Source of the DNA: Marinobacterium lutimaris
GTDB taxonomy: Bacteria > Pseudomonadota > Gammaproteobacteria > Pseudomonadales > Balneatricaceae
Assembly: GCF_900108065.1 (NCBI RefSeq)
Contig: NZ_FNVQ01000002.1
Span: forward strand, 310,001 to 374,000
Length of the DNA stretch: 64,000 bases
Direction: 5' to 3'
Part shown: in pieces, positions 9,790 to 17,886 of the stretch
Numbering within the stretch: position 1 is the stretch's first letter
Layout of the letters: the number at the start of each line of letters is the position of its first letter
Notes under the pieces: generated by a model
What the model was told of the DNA's origin: nothing
Databases searched by the model: none
What the model saw: only the letters and a program-made list of their open reading frames with translations
Program-made: the position numbers and the translations under genes

Positions 9790-9975
9790 AGGGAAGCTAT
9801 GATTAAGTCTATAGCGTCTCAGTGTGGCATGAAGTGCCCAGATACAAGGCGAGCTTTGCAGCCAATCCCCAAAATACCGGGGACTTTGGCCGTAGCCCTT
9901 GGCAAAAAGCTCAACGCCGTAGATGGGTGCCAGCCTGTAAGCCTGAGATGCCATGAACTTGTTCATAGCTTCCCT
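9790..9975. repeat. Foldback MITE-like element
   Basis: About 186 bp bounded by perfect 13-bp terminal inverted repeats, AGGGAAGCTATGA (9790-9802) and TCATAGCTTCCCT (9963-9975). Inside, the two halves continue as an imperfect inverted repeat: AAGTCTATAGCGTCTCAG on the left matches the reverse complement of the right half at 14 of 18 positions, and GGCGAGCTTTGC is mirrored near 9906-9918. The centre holds CCCC/GGGG around AAAATACC. No transposase is encoded, and no clear target-site duplication is visible. It occupies most of the gap between metR and the DAHP synthase gene, ending 30 bases before its ATG. Confidence 0.75.
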
Positions 9976-10004
9976 AGACAGTCATCAAGCACGTGGATAA
10001 CAAG

Positions 10005-11360
10005 ATGCAGAACTGGAGCCCGAGCAGCTGGAGAGAGAAACCGATCGTCCAGCAGCCCGTCTACCCCGATGCCGACGCCCTGGCGGCGGCCGAAGCCAAA
10101 ATGTCAAAGTACCCGCCACTGGTGTTTGCCGGCGAGATCCGTTCTCTTAAACAGGATCTGGCATCGGTCAGCCGCGGCGAGGGCTTTCTGCTTCAGGGGG
10201 GCGACTGCGCCGAAAGTTTTGCCGAGTTTAACGCCAACAAGATCAAGGACACCTTCCAGCTGCTGCTGCAGATGGCGGTGGTGCTGACCTTCGCCGGCAG
10301 TTGCCCGGTGGTCAAGATCGGCCGTATGGCTGGCCAGTTTGCCAAGCCGCGCTCCGCCGACACCGAGACCATCGACGGTATCGAACTGCCGGCGTACCGC
10401 GGTGACATCGTTAACGACATCGCCTTCACGGCGGCATCACGCACCCCGGATCCGCAGCGCCTGCTCGACGCCTACCATCAGGCTTCGTCAACGCTTAACC
10501 TGCTGCGCGCCTTCGCCGGCGGCGGCCTGGCGGACCTGCACCAGGTACACAAGTGGAACATGGGCTTTGTCGCCCAAAGCCCGCTGCACGAGAAATATGA
10601 ACACCTCGCCGCGCAGATCGAACAGACACTGGCGTTCATGAAAGCCTGCGGCCTGGGCCCGGATAACACCCCGCAGCTGAAAGAGACTGACTTCTACACC
10701 TCCCACGAGGCGCTGCTGCTCAACTACGAGCAGGCCCTGACCCGCATGGACAGCCTCACCGGTGACTGGTACGACTGCTCGGCCCATATGCTCTGGATCG
10801 GCGACCGTACCCGCCAGCCGGACCACGCCCATGTGGAGTTCCTGCGTGGCGTACACAACCCGATCGGTATCAAGGTAGGTCCGACCACCAACCCCGAAGA
10901 TCTTCGCCGACTGCTGGATATCCTCAATCCGGACAACACACCGGGCCGGATCACGCTGATCGCGCGCATGGGCGCGGAGAAGATTCTCGACAAGCTGCCG
11001 CCACTGGTGCGCGCCGTCAAAGAGATGGGCGCCAACGTGGTGTGGAGCTCCGACCCGATGCACGGCAACACCATTAAGGCCGGTAACGGGTACAAGACCC
11101 GCAACGTGGCCGCCATCCTGCACGAGATGCAGGGTTTCTTCGAGGTCCATAATGCCGAAGGCACTTACGCCGGCGGCGTGCATTTCGAGATGACCGGCAA
11201 CGACGTAACCGAATGTATCGGCGGCGCTTACCAGATCACCGAAGAGGGTCTGGCAGACCGCTATCACACCCATTGCGATCCGCGCCTCAACGCCGACCAG
11301 TCGCTGGAACTGGCCTTCATGATCGCAGACACCCTGAAAGTAGCCCGGAGACAACGTTGA
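10005..11360 (+). CDS. Class II 3-deoxy-7-phosphoheptulonate (DAHP) synthase
   Basis: 451 aa. It condenses phosphoenolpyruvate and erythrose 4-phosphate, the first step of the shikimate pathway. The plant-like type II (AroA-II) motifs are plain: [52 protein letters not shown] and [16 protein letters not shown]. This class is unrelated in sequence to the E. coli AroFGH type. ATG 10005 is preferred (GGAT 6-9 bases upstream); a GTG at 9993 in frame is the alternative. A foldback repeat lies just upstream, and a yqcC-like gene overlaps the stop. Feedback control by aromatic amino acids cannot be judged. Confidence 0.95.
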   Translation: MQNWSPSSWREKPIVQQPVYPDADALAAAEAKMSKYPPLVFAGEIRSLKQDLASVSRGEGFLLQGGDCAESFAEFNANKIKDTFQLLLQMAVVLTFAGSCPVVKIGRMAGQFAKPRSADTETIDGIELPAYRGDIVNDIAFTAASRTPDPQRLLDAYHQASSTLNLLRAFAGGGLADLHQVHKWNMGFVAQSPLHEKYEHLAAQIEQTLAFMKACGLGPDNTPQLKETDFYTSHEALLLNYEQALTRMDSLTGDWYDCSAHMLWIGDRTRQPDHAHVEFLRGVHNPIGIKVGPTTNPEDLRRLLDILNPDNTPGRITLIARMGAEKILDKLPPLVRAVKEMGANVVWSSDPMHGNTIKAGNGYKTRNVAAILHEMQGFFEVHNAEGTYAGGVHFEMTGNDVTECIGGAYQITEEGLADRYHTHCDPRLNADQSLELAFMIADTLKVARRQR

Positions 11361-11683
11361 ACCATCGCCAGCAAATTTTGACCCTGCTGATGGAGGTCGA
11401 GCGCGAGATGCGTGCGCTCGAACTCTGGTCAGAGACCATGCCGTCGGCGGAAGCGCTGATGAGCCAGCAACCCTTCTGCGTCGACACCCTCGATTTCCAC
11501 CAGTGGGTGCAGTGGTTGCTGCTGCCCCGCATGGAGCAGATCGTCGTCGAACAGATGCCGCTGCCGGAAAAATGCGATATCGCCCCGATGGCCGAGGAAG
11601 CATTCAAACAGCTCGACGCGGAAACCGACCAGTTACTCAAGTTGATCGCGGATTTGGACATCGCGGTCACTGAAGGGAAGTAA
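11357..11683 (+). CDS. YqcC-family protein (DUF446)
   Basis: 108 aa, the normal family size. It starts at TTG 11357, overlapping the TGA of the DAHP synthase gene by three bases; GGAG lies about 8 bases upstream, so translation is probably coupled. Conserved family features are [36 protein letters not shown] and the C-terminal helical part. The family is small, soluble and alpha-helical with no established function; in many gammaproteobacteria it is found beside pseudouridine synthase truC, but here it accompanies a shikimate gene. Confidence 0.85.
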   Translation: MNHRQQILTLLMEVEREMRALELWSETMPSAEALMSQQPFCVDTLDFHQWVQWLLLPRMEQIVVEQMPLPEKCDIAPMAEEAFKQLDAETDQLLKLIADLDIAVTEGK

Positions 11684-11724
11684 CCCGGGCAATCACTCGT
11701 TAGCAGGCTCTTAAAAAGGGTCTT

Positions 11725-11762
11725 AAAAAGCGTCTTCAGCAGCTCAACGCTGATCGCTTTTT
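11725..11762 (+). terminator. Terminator after the DAHP synthase-yqcC pair
   Basis: Nested stems AAAAAGCG (11725-11732)/CGCTTTTT (11755-11762) and TCAGC (11736-11740)/GCTGA (11749-11753) form one hairpin ending in a T5 run. Confidence 0.75.
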
Positions 11763-11799
11763 ATATTCTGCTGGGCGCCTCGGGCAGGGAAGTAGAACT

Positions 11800-13776
11800 A
11801 TGGAACACTCTCTTTTTGAACAGCTGCTGCTGATCCTGGTGGGGGCGGTCATCGCCACCACCCTGTTCCGGCGGCTGAAAATGCCACCGATACTGGCCTA
11901 CATCGCCGTAGGCGTGGTCATCGGGCCCTACGCTCTGCAGAAAGCCGATCCCCACGAGATGGAGCTGATGTCGGAGCTGGGGGTGGTGTTCCTGCTGTTT
12001 ATGCTTGGACTGGAGTTCTCCCTGCCACGAATGATCGCCATGCGGCGACTGGTATTTGGGCTAGGGGCGCTGCAGGTGGCGATGACCGCCGTGGCGCTGA
12101 TACTGATATCCCTGGCGTTAGGCATCGACATCAACAGCGCCATCGTCATTGCCGGCGCCCTGGCGCTCTCCTCCACGGCGGTGGTGACCCGCGAGCTGCT
12201 GCGGCTTAACCAGCTCAGCGCGCCCCACGGACAGATCTCCTTCGGCATCCTGCTGTTTCAGGATCTGGCGGCAGTTTTCTTCCTGATCATTGTCCCTGTG
12301 CTGGGCAGCAACGGCGGCGAAATCAACTCCGACGAACTGTTCATGTCGCTGCTGCAGGGCGCGGGTCTGCTGCTGGTACTGCTGGTACTTGGGCGCACTG
12401 TGCTGCCGGCACTGTTCAAGGAGATCGCCCGCTCTCGCTCGGACGAGCTGTTCGTACTGATGGCCCTGGTAACCGCCCTCGCCGCCGCCTGGATCACTCA
12501 CGCGGCGGGGCTCTCAATGGCACTGGGCGGCTTCCTCGCCGGCATGATGCTGGGCGAGAGCCATTACAAGCATCAGCTCGAGGCGGATATCCGCCCGTTC
12601 CGCGACGTACTGCTGGGTCTGTTCTTTGTCACTGTGGGGATGCAGCTGAACCTGGATACGCTGATCACCAACTGGCACTGGATCCTGATCTGCGCCCTCA
12701 GCCTGATGCTGCTGAAAGCCGCCATCATCGCCCTGGTGGTCGGCCGGGTGAACCGCGATGGCCATAACGCCCTGCGCTCTGCACTCTGCCTCGCCCAGGG
12801 CGGTGAGTTCGGCTTTGCCCTGCTGGCACTGGGTCTAGGCCATGGCGTCATCAGCAGCGAACTGAACGCCATCATCACCGCGACAATCATCCTCAGCATG
12901 GTGATCACACCACTGCTGATCGCCTTCAACGGCAATATCGCCTCCTTTTTGCTGCGCGAGAAGCTGCCGGAAACGGCCAGCGTCAGCGAGCCCAGCATCG
13001 AGGAGCTTAACGAAGCCAGCGAACACCTGGATGGTCACGTGATCATCTGCGGCTTTGGCCGTGTTGGCCAGATCGTCGCCCGCTTCCTGCGCCCACTCGA
13101 CATCCCCTATATCGCCATCGACTCCGACCCCTTCCGCACCCATGAGGCGGCCCAGGCCGGTGAACCGATGTTCTACGGTGATGCCCGCCGTGGCGATATC
13201 CTCAAGGCGATCGGGGCCGAACGCGCCCGACTGCTGATCCTGACCGTACCCGATCACGGCGAAAGCATGGCGGCGCTGAAGCAGATCAAGCGCAACTGCC
13301 CCGATCTACCGGTGCTGGTGCGCACCCAGGATGACAGCAAGCTGGAGCTCTACCAGAACGCCGGCGCCACCGAGGTAGTCCCCGAAGCTCTCGAAGGCAG
13401 CCTGATGCTGGTGTCGCATATCCTGACACTGCTGGAGATCCCGGAAGAGGATATCCGCTCCCGTATCGATGCGGTGCGCGCAGAACGCTACCAGCTGCTG
13501 CACGGCTTCCTGCATGGCAAACGTTCGAAGAAGGTCACCGAATCCGGCGACCCCAACGAGCTGCGCCATCCAGTTACGCTGACCGAGGACTGTTACGCCA
13601 GCGGCCGTACCCTGGAAAGCCTGGCGCTGAAAGCGCGCGTGGTTGCATTGAAGCGCGGAGACATAGAGCTGGGATCACCACCGGGTGAAGAGGTGCTGCA
13701 GAGCGGCGATATCGTCATCCTGACCGGCGAGCCCAGCCAGGTTGAAGCTGCCGAAGAACGCCTGTTCAGCGGCTGA
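11800..13776 (+). CDS. CPA2-family cation/proton antiporter with RCK domain (KefB/YbaL-like)
   Basis: 658 aa inner-membrane protein. Residues 1 to about 385 form the Na+/H+-exchanger-type membrane domain (start FEQLLLILVGAVIATTLFRR, then GLEFSLPRM and LFQDLAAVFFLI). A TrkA-N/RCK domain follows (about 412-525) with the dinucleotide-binding motif CGFGRVGQIVARFL, then a TrkA-C domain (about 570-658). Such proteins exchange K+ or Na+ for protons under control of NAD(H), glutathione adducts or other ligands. The partner KefF/KefG flavoprotein is not present, which favours a YbaL/RosB-like over a true KefB/KefC role. Confidence 0.88.
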   Translation: MEHSLFEQLLLILVGAVIATTLFRRLKMPPILAYIAVGVVIGPYALQKADPHEMELMSELGVVFLLFMLGLEFSLPRMIAMRRLVFGLGALQVAMTAVALILISLALGIDINSAIVIAGALALSSTAVVTRELLRLNQLSAPHGQISFGILLFQDLAAVFFLIIVPVLGSNGGEINSDELFMSLLQGAGLLLVLLVLGRTVLPALFKEIARSRSDELFVLMALVTALAAAWITHAAGLSMALGGFLAGMMLGESHYKHQLEADIRPFRDVLLGLFFVTVGMQLNLDTLITNWHWILICALSLMLLKAAIIALVVGRVNRDGHNALRSALCLAQGGEFGFALLALGLGHGVISSELNAIITATIILSMVITPLLIAFNGNIASFLLREKLPETASVSEPSIEELNEASEHLDGHVIICGFGRVGQIVARFLRPLDIPYIAIDSDPFRTHEAAQAGEPMFYGDARRGDILKAIGAERARLLILTVPDHGESMAALKQIKRNCPDLPVLVRTQDDSKLELYQNAGATEVVPEALEGSLMLVSHILTLLEIPEEDIRSRIDAVRAERYQLLHGFLHGKRSKKVTESGDPNELRHPVTLTEDCYASGRTLESLALKARVVALKRGDIELGSPPGEEVLQSGDIVILTGEPSQVEAAEERLFSG

Positions 13777-13825
13777 CGCGCAACTGGTAGAATAGCGGCC
13801 CCTCAACGCCAGATCAGGAGCCGCT

Positions 13826-14878
13826 ATGACCAGCCCCAACGAACAACCCACCCTCATGCAGGTGCTGCGCGAAGCCGGCGCGGCTGTGCGCGTGTTCGAT
13901 ATGGGTCGCCGCGTCAGCACGCTCACCTCCGATGAGTTCGAACGCATCGAAGAGGCACGTACCCCCTACCCCACTCCCTTCCTGCACCATGCCTGGCTGG
14001 GCATTTTGATCTGGCATCCGAAACAGCCCGCACAGAACGCCATCTGGTTTCTCAAGCTGCCGCTGGATGAGCAGGGCTACCTGGTGCAGGCCGCACGGGA
14101 CGACCTGGTCAGCCGACTGCTGCTCAACGCCGTCAACAGTCAGCAGGGCGCGCTGGAAGAGGATGCTCTGAAAGACAACCCTTACTCCTTCAAACCCGAG
14201 CAGGAGAAGATGGCGATCTTCCATGCCCGCGCCGCTCAGGCGACCAGCGCTCCCGCTTCTGCCTATTACGAAGCCGCCCAACAGTACATCAACGGCTCCA
14301 TGCCGCTGGATCGCTGGGCCGACCTGGCACTGCAGGGTTTGGCCGATCTGGTGGTAAGACTGGACGACAACAGCCCGGCCCTGGCGGCCCGCATCCCAGA
14401 GATGCCGGAGCCGGTGCTGGCATCGATCGCCACCCTGCTTGAACACGTTACTCCGCCGGTTGCCGTGCGTGATGCCCTGGCTGCACGCCTGGCGGGCGCA
14501 CTGACAGAGGGCGAAGAGAAAGCGCTGCTGGTCGCCGCTCTGATTCGCGGTCTCTCCAACGTGGCTGACGAGCGCTTTAAACAGCAGCAGGTGCTGCTGG
14601 TACTGCAAAGCGAGCATGCGCTGGAGGCGGAAGTAATCGTCGCCACCGCCACCCGCTGCAGCTCTGCATTGCAGGCACCAGAGGTACTGCTGCCATTTCT
14701 GGAAAGGTTGGCGCAAGGCAAGGCTGGGCAGGCAGGATTTAGCCGGGTGCTGGCGGATCTGATGTTTATGCCGGCGCAGCGGGCTTTGATCATGCAGGCG
14801 TTTCGCAGTCCGGAGCGCAGCGAGCAGTTGAGTAAGGCGATTGGGGAGATGTTTGGGCAGACGTTTACGCGTCATTGA
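13826..14878 (+). CDS. DUF3549-family protein
   Basis: 350 aa, predicted soluble and largely alpha-helical. It matches the DUF3549 proteins of Pseudomonas and relatives: LREAGAAVRVFDMGRRVS near the N-terminus, AWLGILIWHPK, NAIWFLKLPLDEQGYLVQAARDDLV, and a C-terminal half built of helical HEAT-like segments. No enzymatic motif or signal peptide is seen. The function of the family is unknown. SD AGGAG lies before ATG 13826. The gene seems to be on its own, 50 bases after the antiporter. Confidence 0.82.
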   Translation: MTSPNEQPTLMQVLREAGAAVRVFDMGRRVSTLTSDEFERIEEARTPYPTPFLHHAWLGILIWHPKQPAQNAIWFLKLPLDEQGYLVQAARDDLVSRLLLNAVNSQQGALEEDALKDNPYSFKPEQEKMAIFHARAAQATSAPASAYYEAAQQYINGSMPLDRWADLALQGLADLVVRLDDNSPALAARIPEMPEPVLASIATLLEHVTPPVAVRDALAARLAGALTEGEEKALLVAALIRGLSNVADERFKQQQVLLVLQSEHALEAEVIVATATRCSSALQAPEVLLPFLERLAQGKAGQAGFSRVLADLMFMPAQRALIMQAFRSPERSEQLSKAIGEMFGQTFTRH

Positions 14879-15197
14879 TGACGTTTTTTGAGCAGACTTA
14901 GCGTCTAAGAACGGCAGTATATTTCTATTGCAGGTTTCGCCTGCTGGCGAATTAAGGGCTTTGATGGCAAAGCCCTTAATAATCCCAAGCCACCCCTGCT
15001 GCTTGATCGGCTGCGCCGATTACCCTGTGCTTCTCGCCTGAAAGAGCGGGAAAGGAAACTCGGCTTCGCCTCAAACAGCCTTTCCCTTGTTTCTCTTTCA
15101 GGCTGCGATGCTCGGCTTCGCAGAAGGGGAATACTTGCTGCACTCAGAGATTCTGACTGCTAACGCGCCCTGTTGCCCTCTCTGCCAACAATACCAC
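14879..15197. other. Gene-free stretch with serial hairpins
   Basis: 319 bases between convergent genes. No coding frame is credible. It holds at least five hairpins in a row: TTCGCC/GGCGAA (14936-14951); 13-bp perfect arms ATTAAGGGCTTTG/CAAAGCCCTTAAT (14951-14980); ATCGGC/GCCGAT (15006-15020); a larger imperfect one with arms CCTGAAAGAG and CTCTTTCAGG near 15038-15111 that encloses GGAAAGG/CCTTTCC; and CTGCG/CGCAG near 15112-15124. It may be a composite repeat or an RNA; it may also end transcription from both sides. Confidence 0.7.
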
Positions 15198-16043
15198 TCA
15201 GACTATCGCGCCCGGCTCGTCGGGCAACTGGATCTCTTTACCCTGTTTATCAAGCTTTTCCTGGGCCTGAGCCTTCAGGCGCTTACGTACGGCGCTGCCC
15301 TTTGGCAGGGTCAGGTAGTAAAGCAGGCTGCAGGCTTCTTCCGGGGGCAGGCCCTGTTTCTCGCCAAAGGAGAGCATAAAGCGCGCCAGGGTGCCGTCCT
15401 GCTTATTCTCGATAGCAGGTACCACCGGCAGCTCCAGCTCCTCGCCCTGGCGTACGCGACGACAGAGCACATCATAGTGGTAGCTGAACTTGGGCAGTAC
15501 TTCCGGCTCATCTTCGCTGCGCAGCTCGAACCAGCCGGTGTTACGACCCGCCAGATACACTGCCGGATGGCTCCAGTCATGCGCACGGGGATGATCAGCG
15601 AACATGCAAGCTTCGGTGTAGGCATCACGCAGAGGCGGCAAACCGAAGTCACCGTCCAGATCGCGGATAATCGCCAGGAACTCGGAGATGGTGGGCATCC
15701 AGGCCAGGGTTTCCTTGCAGCGGTTGACCGCCGCCACCAGCTCCCGCTCGCCATAGCCGCGCAGGCTCAGCGCCCACTCCCGCTTGGCGATACGGATCTC
15801 CTGCTCTGTTTCGAAACAGCTTTTGAACTTGTGGCCATAGATCGCCATGAAACGGGTGAAAATCATATTGACCAGCACCTTGGTTTCATCAGCGATCACC
15901 TGCTCCTGGGGCTCACGCTCACCGTAGCCCGCCCGGGGATCACGCACTTCACGGCCCTGATCACCAGTCGGTGTTCTTGATGTCCATGAGCGCTGCGGTA
16001 ATCCGTTTCCGTTTTTCCCGAGAATCTGATCGGCTGTTTTCAT
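15198..16043 (-). CDS. Lambda replication protein P-like protein, putative helicase loader
   Basis: 281 aa from ATG 16043 (MKTADQILGKNGNGLPQ). The body (VLVNMIFTRFMAIYGHKF, KREWALSLRGYGERELVAAV, WMPTISEFLAII, DWSHPAVYLAGRNTGWFELR) resembles the phage lambda P family, whose members load the DnaB helicase. The start is inside the upstream DnaT-like gene (83-base overlap, other frame). GTG 15947, with AGGG just after the upstream stop, is an alternative start. With the DnaT-like neighbour it may be the cell's own helicase loader, since dnaC was not seen in this window and no phage structural genes are near. Family moderately sure, role inferred. Confidence 0.65.
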   Translation of the reverse strand: MKTADQILGKNGNGLPQRSWTSRTPTGDQGREVRDPRAGYGEREPQEQVIADETKVLVNMIFTRFMAIYGHKFKSCFETEQEIRIAKREWALSLRGYGERELVAAVNRCKETLAWMPTISEFLAIIRDLDGDFGLPPLRDAYTEACMFADHPRAHDWSHPAVYLAGRNTGWFELRSEDEPEVLPKFSYHYDVLCRRVRQGEELELPVVPAIENKQDGTLARFMLSFGEKQGLPPEEACSLLYYLTLPKGSAVRKRLKAQAQEKLDKQGKEIQLPDEPGAIV

Positions 16044-16851
16044 CTTTAGCTGCCCCTGTTGCGCCGGATTCGCGCTCCTGCTGATAACGCTGGTCGCGCG
16101 CATCCTGTGTCTGCTTCTTCACCCATTCCCGTTTTACCCAGGCAAGAAACTTCTGATCCCAGTTGCTTTCCTTGCGATCCTTATCAAGAAAGTAGAGCAC
16201 AAACTCGTCGATACAGCCGTCGGCAAAGTCAGCCGGAATGGCATAACGCGGCAGCATCTGATGGAACAGATCCGAGGGCTGCCAGCCGATAAACATCGCC
16301 TGCAGTTTCTGGTTACGCTGCTCTGCCTGCTCGAAGATCTCCTCAAGCTCATCCTTGTGACGGCGCCAGCCAATACTCCCACCGAAGGTGGGTGCCGGAC
16401 CTTTTTGCCGCGCAAGGTTAGTGTGACGCGCGGGTCTTGGCGCCGGTGGCGGTTCATCCACCACCGGGATATGGCGGACTTCCGTATGCGGCACCGCCTG
16501 GCGTTCTGCCGGGCGCGGCACCTGCTGTGGTCGGCGCTCTGCCTGATCCGACGAGCTGGCAAAACCGAGACGCACTCTCAGGTTACCGGCTGCGCCCCAG
16601 CTGATTTCCAGCAGCCCCTGCTCTACCAGCTTCTCGCTGAGTGCACGCAGCTGCTGCTCATCCCAGAAATCCGCCAGCGCCAGCCACTGGCTGCGGGAAA
16701 GCACCAGTTCGCCGCGTCCGCGCTCATCGGTCATCCCGTTGCGCTCTATTGCCTCGTGATAAAGGCCAAGCAGCAGGGCCGGCTCTACTCCCACCTGGCG
16801 TGCCAGGGAGGGGTAAATCAGCAGCGGCTTTTCCGGGAAACTAAAACTCAT
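15961..16851 (-). CDS. DnaT-like protein with C-terminal ssDNA-binding domain
   Basis: 296 aa. The N-terminal third (LIYPSLARQVGVEPALLLGLYHEAI) looks like a winged-helix replication-initiator type domain; a proline-rich linker follows (about 110-150); the C-terminal domain with GWQPSDLFHQMLPRYAIP, FVLYFLDKDRKESNWDQKF and WVKREWVKK matches the DnaT-type domain that binds single-stranded DNA and helps primosome assembly. The last 40 residues are charged and probably disordered. It overlaps the downstream lambda-P-like gene, so the two are translationally linked, much like dnaT-dnaC of E. coli. Confidence 0.7.
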   Translation of the reverse strand: MSFSFPEKPLLIYPSLARQVGVEPALLLGLYHEAIERNGMTDERGRGELVLSRSQWLALADFWDEQQLRALSEKLVEQGLLEISWGAAGNLRVRLGFASSSDQAERRPQQVPRPAERQAVPHTEVRHIPVVDEPPPAPRPARHTNLARQKGPAPTFGGSIGWRRHKDELEEIFEQAEQRNQKLQAMFIGWQPSDLFHQMLPRYAIPADFADGCIDEFVLYFLDKDRKESNWDQKFLAWVKREWVKKQTQDARDQRYQQERESGATGAAKDENSRSDSREKRKRITAALMDIKNTDW

Positions 16852-16922
16852 GAGCGACAGGCTCTCCTCGAATGGGTTTACGAACTCTAATTCTAGCTCA
16901 GTGGTGCCGGCTTCCGATACGC

Positions 16923-17777
16923 TCAGTCAAACACCACTGTCTTGTTACCATGCACTAGCACCCTGTCTTCCAGATGCCAGCGCAGGCCACGCGCCAACGC
17001 CAGTTTTTCCACATCACGTCCCAGGCGAACCATGTCGTCCGGCAGGCTGCGGTGGCTGACACGGGTCACCTCCTGATCGATGATCGGGCCCGCATCCAGG
17101 TCCGGCGTGACATAGTGGCAGGTGGCGCCGATCAGTTTCACGCCGCGATCATAGGCCTGATGATAGGGGCGAGCGCCAACGAACGACGGCAGGAAGCTGT
17201 GATGGATATTGATGATGCGATGCTGGTAACGCTCGCACACCCTTTCCGGCAGGATCTGCATGTAACGCGCCAGTACCACGGTATCGGCATCGTGCTCGTT
17301 AATCAGCTCGTCAACACGATCAAAGTGCGCCTGCTTGTTTGCCGGATCCACCGGTACGCAGTGGTACGGAATCCCGTGCCACTCAACCATGGAACGCAGA
17401 TCCTCATGGTTGGAGATCACACAGGGAATCTCGCAGAACAGCTCCTTGCTATGGTAGCGATAGAGCAGGTCCGCCAGACAGTGAGACTGACGGCTGGCCA
17501 TCAGCACCACCTTTTTCGGCTGGCTCGAATCGCTGATATGCCACTCCATCTCGAACGAGCTGGCGATCGGGGTGAACGCCTCACGCAGCTTCTCCAGCGA
17601 GAACGGCAGCGATTGCGCATCGATCTCCACACGCATAAAGAAATAGCCACTGAGTGGGTCGGAATGCTGGTTAGCATCGGTGATCGAGCCGCCGTGGCTG
17701 GAGATAAAATTACTGACCATCGACACGATGCCTACCCGGTCCGGGCAGGATAAAACCAAGCGGTAATTACGTTCCAT
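16923..17777 (-). CDS. purU: Formyltetrahydrofolate deformylase
   Basis: 284 aa, normal length. It hydrolyses 10-formyl-THF to formate and THF, balancing one-carbon pools and supplying formate for PurT. An ACT domain (about residues 5-80; LVLSCPDRVGIVSMVSNFI) precedes a formyltransferase-fold domain with the catalytic set in NIHHSFLPSF and the DLDAGPIIDQ motif. ATG 17777 gives MERNYRLVLSCPDR. It is upstream of the DnaT-like gene in the same direction (71-base gap), but no functional link is evident. Confidence 0.96.
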   Translation of the reverse strand: MERNYRLVLSCPDRVGIVSMVSNFISSHGGSITDANQHSDPLSGYFFMRVEIDAQSLPFSLEKLREAFTPIASSFEMEWHISDSSQPKKVVLMASRQSHCLADLLYRYHSKELFCEIPCVISNHEDLRSMVEWHGIPYHCVPVDPANKQAHFDRVDELINEHDADTVVLARYMQILPERVCERYQHRIINIHHSFLPSFVGARPYHQAYDRGVKLIGATCHYVTPDLDAGPIIDQEVTRVSHRSLPDDMVRLGRDVEKLALARGLRWHLEDRVLVHGNKTVVFD

Positions 17778-17886
17778 GAAAAATTGACCCTGTTCACTAC
17801 CTGCGAATAAAAGAGCGGTATTCTAACAGCCAGAGCGCCTGGCAGGGAGTCCGCCGGCTACCGTCGGCCACATCGCCTGCGCTAAC

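Noticed and set aside
9763-9966. 67-aa minus-strand open frame within the foldback element
   Set aside because: Its sequence is the element itself; no ribosome site; such frames recur with repeat copies and are often mis-annotated.
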